From JADKIH01 sp031427625 (lineage in GTDB: Bacteria; Bacteroidota; Bacteroidia; AKYH767-A; 2013-40CM-41-45): 17,821 nt of DNA. The stretch covers positions 1-17,821 of the forward strand of contig JANPNV010000067.1 in NCBI GenBank assembly GCA_031427625.1. The letters are read 5' to 3'. The notes below the pieces were generated by a model that was not told the DNA's origin, made no database searches, and saw only the letters and a program-made list of their open reading frames with translations. Position numbers and translations under genes: made by a program. Below are positions 1-6,845 of the stretch, piece by piece. Every line of letters starts with the position of its first letter. Positions within the stretch are counted from its first letter, which is position 1.

Positions 1-1
1 T

Positions 2-448
2 GTGTATTTAATAAAAACCGATAGTGTCGGTAACAGTGGATGCAATGAACAAAACGCTCCAACGATTGTAGGATACACACAAACCACCGTATCATTTCCT
101 AACTTTTCAATCTCAACGGGCGGACAAATTGCAATAACCGACTTTTCTGAATCAAATGGTTCAGGTGTCATAACAACTGCATGTATTTCTACTAACATCG
201 AAGAAACTTACAATATAGAATCAAATGTTGACTTGTATCCCAATCAAGCTACAAGTGTTTTTACTGTTAAGAGTAATGCACCGATAGATGAAATTAAGTT
301 GATAAACCAAATGGGACAAATGGTGTACAACGAATTTGGAAACAATAACACTGAATTAAATCTAAACCTAAATTTATCTATCGGTATTTATATTGTTCAG
401 ATTCGTTGTAACAATAAAATATTCTATCGAAAAATTACAATTCAATAA
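2..448 (+). CDS. C-terminal part of a T9SS-secreted protein (5' end outside window)
   Basis: The reading frame is open from the window edge, so this is the tail of a larger gene; the first codon here, GTG, need not be a start. The opening residues YLIKTDSVGN resemble the repeats of secreted Bacteroidota proteins with 'YLIKTDS.G' propeller-like units. The last ~75 residues have the layout of a type A T9SS sorting domain: a YPNQA segment (residues 79-83 of the visible part), hydrophobic strands, GQMVY, then GIYIVQI and a final KITIQ strand. Family knowledge says such a tail directs export through the outer membrane and surface attachment. One oddity is YPNQA instead of the usual YPNPA. The function of the missing N-terminal part cannot be judged. 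The sorting-domain call is firm, the propeller call tentative. Confidence 0.85.
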   Translation: MYLIKTDSVGNSGCNEQNAPTIVGYTQTTVSFPNFSISTGGQIAITDFSESNGSGVITTACISTNIEETYNIESNVDLYPNQATSVFTVKSNAPIDEIKLINQMGQMVYNEFGNNNTELNLNLNLSIGIYIVQIRCNNKIFYRKITIQ

Positions 449-470
449 CTTTTGTACCTCTTTTGTACCT
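449..470 (+). repeat. Two-copy 11-bp tandem repeat CTTTTGTACCT
   Basis: CTTTTGTACCT occurs twice without a gap directly after the stop codon of the T9SS cargo gene. It is AT-rich with a TTTTGTAC core resembling the TTTG half of the Bacteroidota -7 promoter element, but no TA stands at the right distance. I see no further function. Confidence 0.5.
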
Positions 471-677
471 CCTTTATGTAACTATTTGAATGTCAATATT
501 GGTTGCTTTTTGTATTGGAAAGTAACTTCCCCAAAACAAATCTTCCTGTTTATTCTTTTAATTAACCTGCCTAAATAGAGTTATTATTAATGTTGCTTGT
601 TTTTATTTTGCATGATAACACGGCAATGGGAGGAAAATTTTTAAGCCGTAATTTTTCTCTCCGATTAATATAAATCG

Positions 678-1184
678 ATGCAACTTCAAAAAACTGAAAC
701 GAAGATTTACGAAGTAAGGGGACAAAAAGTAATGTTAGACTTTGACCTTTCTGATATGTATCAAGTTGAAAACAGGGCTCTCAAACAGAGTGTAAAAAGG
801 AACATTAACCGTTTTCCGAATGACTTTATGTTTCAACTTACAAAAAGTGAATGGAAGGAGGTTATCACAAATTGTGATAACCTTCCTGAAGGAGTAAAGT
901 TTAGTCCGGCAACACCATTTGCCTTTTCCGAACAAGGAGTTTCAATGCTTTCAAGTATCTTGAAAAGTAAAAAAGCGATACAAGTGAATATTGCCATAAT
1001 GAGAGCCTTCGTGCTTATCCGACAATATGCTTTGAGCCATAAAGATTTAACAGACAAATTGAAGGAACTGGAAACAAAATACAATAAGCAGTTCAAGGAT
1101 GTTTACGAAGCAATAAATTATTTACTTCAAAAAGATAAAAAGGAAATTGAACAAAAGTACAGAAAACGGATTGGTTACAAATAG
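678..1184 (+). CDS. ORF6N domain-containing protein
   Basis: A 168-aa protein whose first ~100 residues match the ORF6N pattern known from phage anti-repressor-like proteins: an opening 'YEVRGQKVMLDFDLSDMY', then 'RALKQSVKRNINRFPNDFMFQLT', and 'PFAFSEQGVSMLSSIL' near residue 85. ORF6N is a KilA-N-related domain thought to bind DNA; in Bacteroidota it is often found as a lone chromosomal gene. The C-terminal ~55 residues (from SHKDLTDKL) are charged and heptad-like, consistent with a coiled coil for oligomerisation. The ATG start has an A/T-rich leader and no Shine-Dalgarno sequence, normal for the phylum. No other phage or integrase genes are nearby, so this may be a domesticated or stray mobile gene. 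A perfect 25-bp palindrome lies inside the coding sequence (859-883). Confidence 0.85.
   Translation: MQLQKTETKIYEVRGQKVMLDFDLSDMYQVENRALKQSVKRNINRFPNDFMFQLTKSEWKEVITNCDNLPEGVKFSPATPFAFSEQGVSMLSSILKSKKAIQVNIAIMRAFVLIRQYALSHKDLTDKLKELETKYNKQFKDVYEAINYLLQKDKKEIEQKYRKRIGYK
859..883. promoter_or_regulatory. Perfect odd palindrome inside the ORF6N gene
   Basis: The arms AGGTTATCACAA and its exact reverse complement (12 bp each) are separated by a single A. This is longer than expected by chance in a coding region. It may be an intragenic operator, possibly for the DNA-binding product itself (inference), an mRNA hairpin, or a family-conserved coding coincidence. Confidence 0.35.
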
Positions 1185-1595
1185 GCAAATTTATAACTTA
1201 TAGAAAAAAGCAAATGTCCTGATTAACAAAATCAATTTGATTTTAATGTAAACGCTTCAATATTGAAAAACTAAATTCTACCACCCTTCACCAACCGGCA
1301 GATTCCGTAGGTAATGATGCTTAGTAAAACTTGATATTTAAAACCGATACTAGGTCAGAAGCATAAAATTGTATTTAAAGCCAAAGGAAAAATTCAATCA
1401 TCAAAATGATAACAGATAAAGTCTTCTAAATTTTCGGGATAGGACGGAAATTGAAATTTTGCACAACGGAATTTTGATTTGAATTCACCTGAATTGGACT
1501 CCTCTCTCCCCATTTTTAATCTAAAATCAACCTTTCCATCTCTTTTTTGTTACATAATCAAATTTTCATTACTTCGTGTTCTCGAAAACCATTTA
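1185..1595. other. Intergenic region without a recognisable gene
   Basis: No convincing gene is present. A small AT-only hairpin (AAAATCAA / TTGATTTT, 1228-1244) could end ORF6N transcription but lacks a T-tract. On the minus strand 1274-1354 stays open for 27 codons without a start codon and may be a coding relic. The segment before 1596 probably contains the promoter of the M48 gene, but I see no clear TTTG/TAnnTTTG pair. Confidence 0.5.
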
Positions 1596-3095
1596 ATGTA
1601 TTTCACACACTCCGGATTACGGGTTCTCGTAATCATTTTACTATTCGTCACCAAGTCGTATTCTCAGCAAAGAGAGGCCTTTATTTATGTGCCTGATACG
1701 CTTGTAAAATCTTCACCCGACCGCTTAACTAAAATCAAGACGCAATTAGATGCTGATTTAAAAGATCTTGATACCAAGCAAAAAGATCAAAGGGAGTTTA
1801 TCAGCAAACGGTATAAAGGGCGTTACGACTATTTTAAATCTTCTATTGAAGAAGGCGATTTTTTAATAAACAGCGATCTTGAAAAATATCTTGTCAAAAT
1901 ATTAAAAGAAGTTTTAGCTGCTAACCATAATCTCGATCCTGCCATTCAGTTATTTGTTTCGCGAAATACGGTTCCGAATGCCTACAGCACAGGTGATGGA
2001 AATATTATTTTCAACATCGGCCTTTTGAATAAGATGGACAACGATGCAGAAATAGCATTTGTCATGTGCCATGAACTCTCACATCAATTTCTTCAACACA
2101 CGAAAAAGAAACTTGCCCTAAAAGCTGAAAAGTATACAGATAAAGACTACGTTAAAAAACTGAGAAAAACACTGAGAGAAGAATATAATGTAAATCAAAA
2201 ACTTTCGGATCTTATAATGCCTGGATTGTTATCTGAAATGCAATTTAGTCGCAAGGATGAATTAGAGGCCGACTCCCTCGGACTTATTTTCCTTTCGAAT
2301 ACACGATTCGAGAAAAAAGCTTCTATCAGTGTAATTGAAAAACTGGACTCCATCGATCTTTTTTATGATAAAGATCCGTTGGCATTATCAATGGTTTTAA
2401 ATTGTGCAGGATATACGTATCAGGCACGCTGGGAGCCTGAGGTTCATAAATCTTCACTGCAGGTAATCGAAGATGAGAAGGATACACTTGAAGATTCATT
2501 AAAGACGCATCCTGACTGTAAAATAAGATTTCAAAGTATCATGAGAATATTGCCTCAGAATAAAAATAATATAGGCGTATATTTTTTCTCAGATTCCGCA
2601 GCTTTCCGGAAATTAAAGTTGCAGGCTGAAGCAGAAAATATCCATACGATGCTGCTTTGGGACAATATAGGGCGAATGATGTTTTATGCTTATCATTCAA
2701 CTGTTTATTTTCCTGATAATCTATATTCCAGAATATTTCTGTCAATCGGTTTTGCGCGACTAAATCATCTTCAGCGAACTCATAAAGTAAATACAGAATT
2801 TCCACTTCCAATAAATGATTTCGAAGTTAACTACAATAAGATGCTGAATTTTCTTACAAACCTGAATCGGGAAGAATCAGCTTCACTGGGATATTATTTG
2901 CTCAGGCCTGTTCAGGAACCATTGAAAAAGTATGAAGATTATTTAGCGGCATTAGCATATTCAGCTTTTGCCATGAATAAAAAAGAAGAGCTTACTGAAT
3001 TAATAGGTGAATACACGAATTCATTTCCAAAAGGAAAATACACACAACTATTTAAAGAAATAAATACTAACACTAACCAAACCAATAAAAAGTAA
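1596..3095 (+). CDS. Secreted M48 family zinc metalloprotease
   Basis: The frame is open from a TTG at 1479, but ATG 1596 is preferred because it begins a good signal peptide (hydrophobic LRVLVIILLFV, then YSQQ), giving 499 aa. The zinc site is explicit: HELSH at about residues 159-163, and the third-ligand motif ELEAD (ExxxD) about 60 residues later. An HPDCKIR segment further on resembles the THP..KR segment common in M48 proteins. M48 enzymes are gluzincin proteases; soluble exported versions such as BepA/LoiP act in envelope protein quality control, and a periplasmic role is inferred here. The residues between the signal peptide and the catalytic domain are charged and helix-like. The last ~200 residues are not recognised and could be helical scaffold repeats. 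There is no lipobox and no T9SS sorting domain. The next gene starts 12 bp downstream, suggesting co-transcription. Confidence 0.88.
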   Translation: MYFTHSGLRVLVIILLFVTKSYSQQREAFIYVPDTLVKSSPDRLTKIKTQLDADLKDLDTKQKDQREFISKRYKGRYDYFKSSIEEGDFLINSDLEKYLVKILKEVLAANHNLDPAIQLFVSRNTVPNAYSTGDGNIIFNIGLLNKMDNDAEIAFVMCHELSHQFLQHTKKKLALKAEKYTDKDYVKKLRKTLREEYNVNQKLSDLIMPGLLSEMQFSRKDELEADSLGLIFLSNTRFEKKASISVIEKLDSIDLFYDKDPLALSMVLNCAGYTYQARWEPEVHKSSLQVIEDEKDTLEDSLKTHPDCKIRFQSIMRILPQNKNNIGVYFFSDSAAFRKLKLQAEAENIHTMLLWDNIGRMMFYAYHSTVYFPDNLYSRIFLSIGFARLNHLQRTHKVNTEFPLPINDFEVNYNKMLNFLTNLNREESASLGYYLLRPVQEPLKKYEDYLAALAYSAFAMNKKEELTELIGEYTNSFPKGKYTQLFKEINTNTNQTNKK

Positions 3096-3107
3096 AACCC
3101 AAATCAA

Positions 3108-4670
3108 ATGAAAAAAACAATTTATCTCTTCCTAATGTTAGGATTCTTAACGTGGCAGGCAAATGGCCAGTCGCATAAGGTTGAAAATGTAATGAAGATG
3201 AGCATCCGAAATTCCGGTTACATTATGGAAAAAGATGCTCTAGTTGGATACTATATATTTTATAAAGTGGATAAAGTTGACCGGAAAACAGAAGCATTCA
3301 AACTTGAACTATTAGACAATAACCTAGGCTCTGTTAAAACCATCGATATTATGCAGCCAAAAAATTCCGTTCTGCTGGAAATGGAATACAATGGTAAGGC
3401 ATTTATCATGTCATTTTTTGATGGAAAGGAAACCATGACTTTTCTTTCATACGATATTGCCGGAAAAAAACTGGGCGAAAAGAAAGATGCTGATATTCCG
3501 AAAATTGAAAAAATGATGATCCTACAGGGAGTACAAAACGATGGATTCGATTATTCAACTCTCATGTCGAGAGGAGACGAAGGATTTGTCAGGCAAACTA
3601 TCAGCAAGAATGAAAAGTTAGGTTATTCACTCGAATGTTTCAAAAATAATTTATCACCTGCCTGGACATATGGCTCTGATCCCAAATCGGATTTACTTGA
3701 ATCTGCGAATATGCTTTATGCTACATCAAAAGTAGTAGTTGCTCATGTAATAAAGAAAAAAGGAATGATGACAAAAAAGTATGACACCTTCCTCTTAATT
3801 GTTGACGGACAAATAGGCAAAAAAATTCTTGAAAAACCATTGATGGATAACAAGGGTGACCTTTCACTTGTATCCTGCAATGTAAATGAGGATAAGAATG
3901 AAATAATAATCAGCGGAGAATATTTTGCTCCCGGCGACGACCAGGCTAATTCAAAAAGTAAGGGAATCTATTTCATGACACTTGATATGACTGGCAAAGA
4001 ACTTGTCTTTAAGAAAATTTCATGGGATCTTGATCTTGCCAAAATGAAAAATTCAGATCCTGACGATAAGAAAGATAAAAATGCCGCAAATGCATATATA
4101 TACTGGCATACAGTTGAACAAACGAAAGATGGCCATTACTACGCAATCGGTGAGCAGTTTAAAAAAACAGTTAGTGCGATGGGAATGGCTTCTATGGTTC
4201 TCTCGGGAGGACGAGGTGGAGCTGCTGCAACATCTATTCACGTATATAACATGGTCGTATTGGAATTCGATCAGGATTTCAAACTTGTAAATTACTCATC
4301 CTTCGAGAAGAAAAAAACAGAGGTACTTTTACCAGCAGGATCCACTGCAGCAGGTACTGCCATACTTGGTAAATTTATTAAAGCTACCGGTGGTTTTGAT
4401 TTTGAATTTGCAACACGTGACAAAACAAAAGATGCCTTCTATGCTGTCTACAAGGATTATAACAGAAAAGATGAAGACGGTAAAAAAGCAGACTCAATGA
4501 TTGGGTCAATCGTCTATGAGAATGGGAAATTAGCCAACTACCGTTCACCAATTAATACTGAAGGTACTTCAATTCGTTTCTCCCCTGCAAAAGCTGGCTA
4601 CATTGCCATTACAGAATATTTTAAGAAAAAGAAAACTGTAGAAATGCATCTGGAAAAAATTAATTACTAA
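3108..4670 (+). CDS. Secreted ~520-aa protein of unknown function (DUF6770-like)
   Basis: A 520-aa protein with a clear signal peptide (MKKTIYLFLMLGFLTWQANGQ). The mature part alternates short beta-strand-like and charged segments ('GYYIFYKVDKVDRKTEAFKLELLD', 'SLLD..L' type units), suggesting a beta-rich, propeller-like fold. The N-terminal pattern reminds me of the Bacteroidota family DUF6770, but this is from memory and unverified. A Gly/Ala-rich run (SGGRGGAAATS) lies near residue 370. There are no catalytic motifs, sorting domain or lipobox, so a periplasmic location is most likely. It lies 12 bp behind the M48 protease gene in the same orientation, so it may be a partner or substrate of that protease (inference). 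Transcription probably ends at the hairpin at 4727-4777. Confidence 0.8.
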   Translation: MKKTIYLFLMLGFLTWQANGQSHKVENVMKMSIRNSGYIMEKDALVGYYIFYKVDKVDRKTEAFKLELLDNNLGSVKTIDIMQPKNSVLLEMEYNGKAFIMSFFDGKETMTFLSYDIAGKKLGEKKDADIPKIEKMMILQGVQNDGFDYSTLMSRGDEGFVRQTISKNEKLGYSLECFKNNLSPAWTYGSDPKSDLLESANMLYATSKVVVAHVIKKKGMMTKKYDTFLLIVDGQIGKKILEKPLMDNKGDLSLVSCNVNEDKNEIIISGEYFAPGDDQANSKSKGIYFMTLDMTGKELVFKKISWDLDLAKMKNSDPDDKKDKNAANAYIYWHTVEQTKDGHYYAIGEQFKKTVSAMGMASMVLSGGRGGAAATSIHVYNMVVLEFDQDFKLVNYSSFEKKKTEVLLPAGSTAAGTAILGKFIKATGGFDFEFATRDKTKDAFYAVYKDYNRKDEDGKKADSMIGSIVYENGKLANYRSPINTEGTSIRFSPAKAGYIAITEYFKKKKTVEMHLEKINY

Positions 4671-4726
4671 AAGTTAATTTATAACAGGATTACTTTATTG
4701 ATTTAATTAATTTCTTTACCATTAAA

Positions 4727-4777
4727 ATTAAAGCCATGACTGCACGAAAAATTTATTCGTGCGGTCATGGCTTTAAT
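4727..4777. terminator. Strong bidirectional terminator-like hairpin
   Basis: Arms of 22 bp (4727-4748 and 4756-4777) are complementary except for one position that can form G-U in RNA; the loop is 7 nt (AAATTTA). The arm ends are A/T, so the stem gives short U-tracts on both strands. It lies between the convergent genes ending at 4670 (+) and 4879 (-), where a shared terminator is expected. Confidence 0.8.
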
Positions 4778-4878
4778 CATTTGATGAAACTAAATTTCCT
4801 GAAATTCAAAAAGTACAAAAATACTCAAGTTGTTCCCTTTGCTTTCTTTGAAAGAAATATCCAGGATAAAATTATAAG

Positions 4879-5196
4879 CTAGGAGAAGAGCGGTGTTATC
4901 AAATAAATAAATGCAGGTTTAAAATCGGCAGGAGTCAGAAACCCACCATAACTTATCAACGAACCTATAGAAAAGAGCACGATTAAAATATAAAGAATCA
5001 CACGGCTGAATGATGATTTCCGTTTGGAATTAATTTTTGCAATGATCATTAAAATAAATGGAGACAAAACCCAGGCAGAAAAAAGAAAGATCAGAATGGT
5101 TGAATCATTATAACGTCCGGTGTAAAGCATCATTATCATAGATCCCAATGCTCCTATTATTAGTGCAAACCAGGAGGCAATATTTAGGTTTTTCAT
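4879..5196 (-). CDS. Small integral membrane protein, unknown function
   Basis: A 105-aa hydrophobic protein with three likely membrane segments: about residues 6-25 (IASWFALIIGALGSMIMMLY), 32-53 (TILIFLFSAWVLSPFILMII) and 65-85 (ILYILIVLFSIGSLISYGGF). The stretch KINSKRKSSFSR between segments 2 and 3 is strongly basic and probably cytoplasmic. I recognise no family. It follows the zinc-ribbon microprotein gene by 42 bp on the same strand and probably shares its transcript. It converges on the 3108-4670 gene with a shared terminator hairpin between them. Confidence 0.65.
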   Translation of the reverse strand: MKNLNIASWFALIIGALGSMIMMLYTGRYNDSTILIFLFSAWVLSPFILMIIAKINSKRKSSFSRVILYILIVLFSIGSLISYGGFLTPADFKPAFIYLITPLFS

Positions 5197-5238
5197 TGCT
5201 GAAGAATATTTAGTACGTTAATAAAATCATTTTGATTT

Positions 5239-5394
5239 TTAAAAAATAAAATACAATACAGAAAGTATCAGCAAGAGTATTGCAACTGCAATGTATATTT
5301 TATTCTGTACAGGAAACTCATATCCGCAAACCGGACATATTTTTAATTTCGACTCTACTTCCATAGCGCAGGAAGGGCATTCCTTTAAACTCAT
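5239..5394 (-). CDS. 51-aa zinc-ribbon protein with C-terminal membrane anchor
   Basis: A 51-codon frame on the minus strand that ordinary length cut-offs would miss. The protein starts MSLKECPSC, has two CxxC knuckles (C6-P-S-C9 and C20-P-V-C23) in a classic CPxC...CPxCG zinc ribbon, a short linker (YEFPVQNK), and ends in one hydrophobic segment (about residues 33-51, IYIAVAILLLILSVLYFIF) with no cytoplasmic tail. The predicted topology is a cytoplasmic zinc ribbon anchored by its C-terminus. The ATG is preceded by an AAGGAAAT-like stretch. It lies 42 bp upstream of the 105-aa membrane-protein gene, suggesting a two-gene unit. Small zinc-ribbon membrane proteins are widespread and their roles mostly unknown. 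The motif is too specific to be chance; the function is not assignable. Confidence 0.8.
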   Translation of the reverse strand: MSLKECPSCAMEVESKLKICPVCGYEFPVQNKIYIAVAILLLILSVLYFIF

Positions 5395-5511
5395 TTAATA
5401 ATTTCCTTATTATTTGTCTCAGGAAAATTACTAAAATTAATTTATTGGTGCTAACACACAATCTACGAATGAATAGAATCTTAAATCTTGGGGCTTATCG
5501 GTAACCATGTT

Positions 5512-5630
5512 CGACCCCGCTGGGGCATAGCCGTTCACGTTTGTTTTTTTCTATAAACATTTGATCCCTCCGAGATCATTGTGTAGAAAATATTTTCATC
5601 CTTGAATCATATCCATATTTTTCCCTAGTC
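5512..5630. repeat. 119-bp palindrome-bearing direct repeat, copy 1
   Basis: The first of two equal-length copies (the other at 5841-5959). It contains two short inverted repeats: CCCCGCTGGGG near its left end and TGATC...GATCA near 5562-5579. The last ~43 bp (5588-5630) are identical in both copies; the left part has diverged, including compensating 1-bp indels. It runs directly into the heptamer array. The GACCCCGCTGGGG / CCCTCCGGGG layout resembles interspersed palindromic repeats I recall from Bacteroidota genomes (memory, unverified). Confidence 0.85.
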
Positions 5631-5833
5631 TTGGCTCTTGATTCTTGGCTCTTGACTCTTGGTTCTTGACTCTTGGTTCTTGACTCTTGGTTCTTGATTC
5701 TTGGTTCTTGGTTCTTGGTTCTTGATTCTTGGTTCTTGATTCTTGGCTCTTGACTCTTGGTTCTTGACTCTTGGTTCTTGACTCTTGGTTCTTGATTCTT
5801 GGTTCTTGGTTCTTGATTCTTGGTTCTTGGTTC
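5631..5833. repeat. Heptanucleotide tandem array, 29 units of TTGRYTC
   Basis: Read by eye as 29 consecutive heptamers with no indel (203 bp). Every unit fits TTGRYTC; only positions 4 (A/G) and 5 (C/T) vary, both by transitions. Units 2-12 (5638-5714) are identical in order to units 16-26 (5736-5812), which reveals a 98-bp higher-order duplication. On the minus strand the array reads as a low-complexity repeat of K-N-Q-E-x-R-x residues that should not be annotated as a protein. The array lies between the two 119-bp repeats. Confidence 0.95.
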
Positions 5834-5840
5834 TTTCATA

Positions 5841-5959
5841 CGATCCCGCTGGGGTCGGAGCAGTTCACGCTTATTTTTTCTATAAACGTTTGTTCCCTCC
5901 GGGATCACTGTGTCGCAAATATTTTCATCCTTGAATCATATCCATATTTTTCCCTAGTC
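5841..5959. repeat. 119-bp palindrome-bearing direct repeat, copy 2
   Basis: The second copy, offset 329 bp from the first. The inverted repeats are better preserved here: GATCCC-GCT-GGGGTC at the left end and TCCC-TCC-GGGA near 5893-5902. It is followed by just two heptamers of the same array type (5960-5973, TTGACTC TTGGTTC) and a T-run, and ends about 16 bp from the stop codon of rluF. The unit 'palindromic module + heptamers' is therefore itself present twice. Confidence 0.85.
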
Positions 5960-5989
5960 TTGACTCTTGGTTCTTTTTTTTTCGCCTTT

Positions 5990-6730
5990 CTATTCCACAT
6001 CATCTTCCGAATACGATGCTTCTTCAGTCATACTCGAATTGCTGATGGCTTCGTTAATGATGGCCATTTCATCTTTCGAAAGATATCGCCACTTCCCCGA
6101 CTCTATTCCTTCAAGTGTCACATTCATAATTCGAATGCGCTTCAATGTCCGCACATGGAAACCAAGCGCATCACACATCCTGCGGATCTGACGGTTGAGT
6201 CCTTGCGTTAATATTATACGGAAGGAGTTTTTATCTTCCTTCACTACTAAACATTTTTTTGTAACTGTATCAAGAATAGCAACGCCATTTCCCATGGCTG
6301 CAATAAATTCCGGTGTTACAGGCTTATCGACAGTAACAACATATTCTTTCTCGTGATTATTTCCGGCACGCAGAATCTTGTTGACAATATCTCCTTCATT
6401 GGTCAGAAAAATTAGTCCTTCTGATGGCTTGTCTAATCGACCGATCGGAAAAACTCTTTCAGGAAATTTTATAAAATCGATAATATTGTTTCTCGTTGTT
6501 CTGTCAGTTGTACAAACAACTCCCACTGGTTTATTAAAAGCGATATGAACAGTTTTACGTTTCATCGACAGTTTCTTTCCGTCAATTTTAATATCGTCAC
6601 CATCAGAAACTTTCGTTCCTAGTTCGGCTTTTTCTCCATTTACAGTAACCTTGCCTTCTTCAATAAGTTTGTCGGCTTCTCGACGCGAGCATATTCCTGA
6701 TTCACTGATGTATTTATTTATTCTTGTCAC
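5990..6730 (-). CDS. rluF: 23S rRNA pseudouridine synthase RluF
   Basis: A 246-aa RsuA-family pseudouridine synthase. Residues ~1-50 form an S4 RNA-binding domain (RINKYISESGICSRREADKL, EGKVTVNG). The catalytic motif GRLDKPSEGLIFLTN follows with catalytic Asp at position 100. 'GDIVNKILRAGNNHEKEYVV' and 'QGLNRQIRRMCDALGF...RIRIMNV' are, from memory of E. coli RluF, the features that separate this subgroup from RsuA, RluB and RluE. RluF isomerises U2604 (and U2605) of 23S rRNA near the peptidyl transferase centre. It is shorter than the ~290-aa E. coli protein, lacking the basic tail and ending in an acidic tail (SYSEDDVE). It lies 115 bp behind cvfB on the same strand, with tandem repeats and a hairpin between. 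The 3' end abuts the repeat island. Confidence 0.92.
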   Translation of the reverse strand: MTRINKYISESGICSRREADKLIEEGKVTVNGEKAELGTKVSDGDDIKIDGKKLSMKRKTVHIAFNKPVGVVCTTDRTTRNNIIDFIKFPERVFPIGRLDKPSEGLIFLTNEGDIVNKILRAGNNHEKEYVVTVDKPVTPEFIAAMGNGVAILDTVTKKCLVVKEDKNSFRIILTQGLNRQIRRMCDALGFHVRTLKRIRIMNVTLEGIESGKWRYLSKDEMAIINEAISNSSMTEEASYSEDDVE

Positions 6731-6738
6731 CCCTTTAT

Positions 6739-6762
6739 AATTTGAGAATTTGAGAATTTGAG
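6739..6762. repeat. Three tandem copies of AATTTGAG
   Basis: Three perfect 8-bp units, then a partial fourth (AATTT), just upstream of the rluF start. A 16-bp stretch of this array is complementary with one mismatch to 6837-6852 at the end of cvfB, so it can act as one arm of a long inverted repeat across the gap. Confidence 0.8.
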
Positions 6763-6811
6763 AATTTTTTTGGAGGAAACGAGTGAATATGATTAACTCG
6801 AGACATTGTGA

Positions 6812-6833
6812 GTGCTAATTTTTAAATTAGCAC
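6812..6833. terminator. Hairpin downstream of cvfB, terminator or mRNA stability element
   Basis: GTGCTAATTT and AAATTAGCAC form a 10-bp inverted repeat with a 2-nt centre (in practice 8-9 bp with a 4-6 nt loop), 13 bp beyond the cvfB stop on the minus strand. No T-tract follows on the transcribed strand, so it may attenuate or process the transcript between cvfB and rluF rather than terminate it fully. Confidence 0.45.
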
Positions 6834-6845
6834 ATCCTCAAATTT

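Noticed and set aside
678..1184. Prophage or phage-satellite call based on ORF6N
   Set aside because: No integrase, structural, packaging or attachment-site evidence in the neighbourhood; a lone ORF6N gene is common in Bacteroidota chromosomes.
1479..1595. Upstream TTG extension of the M48 protease
   Set aside because: ATG 1596 gives a proper signal peptide at the N-terminus; the extra 39 residues would bury it.
5631..5833. CRISPR array
   Set aside because: Units are 7 bp with no spacers and no cas genes are nearby; it is a simple tandem repeat.
5576..5908. Minus-strand 110-codon frame encoding a K/N/Q/E/R repeat protein
   Set aside because: It is the translation of the 7-bp tandem array and part of the flanking repeat; three 7-bp units give a 7-residue period automatically. 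There is no protein signature outside the repeat.
5771..6211. Plus-strand 146-codon frame over the repeat array and rluF 3' end
   Set aside because: It overlaps the antisense strand of rluF and the tandem repeat, with no family resemblance.
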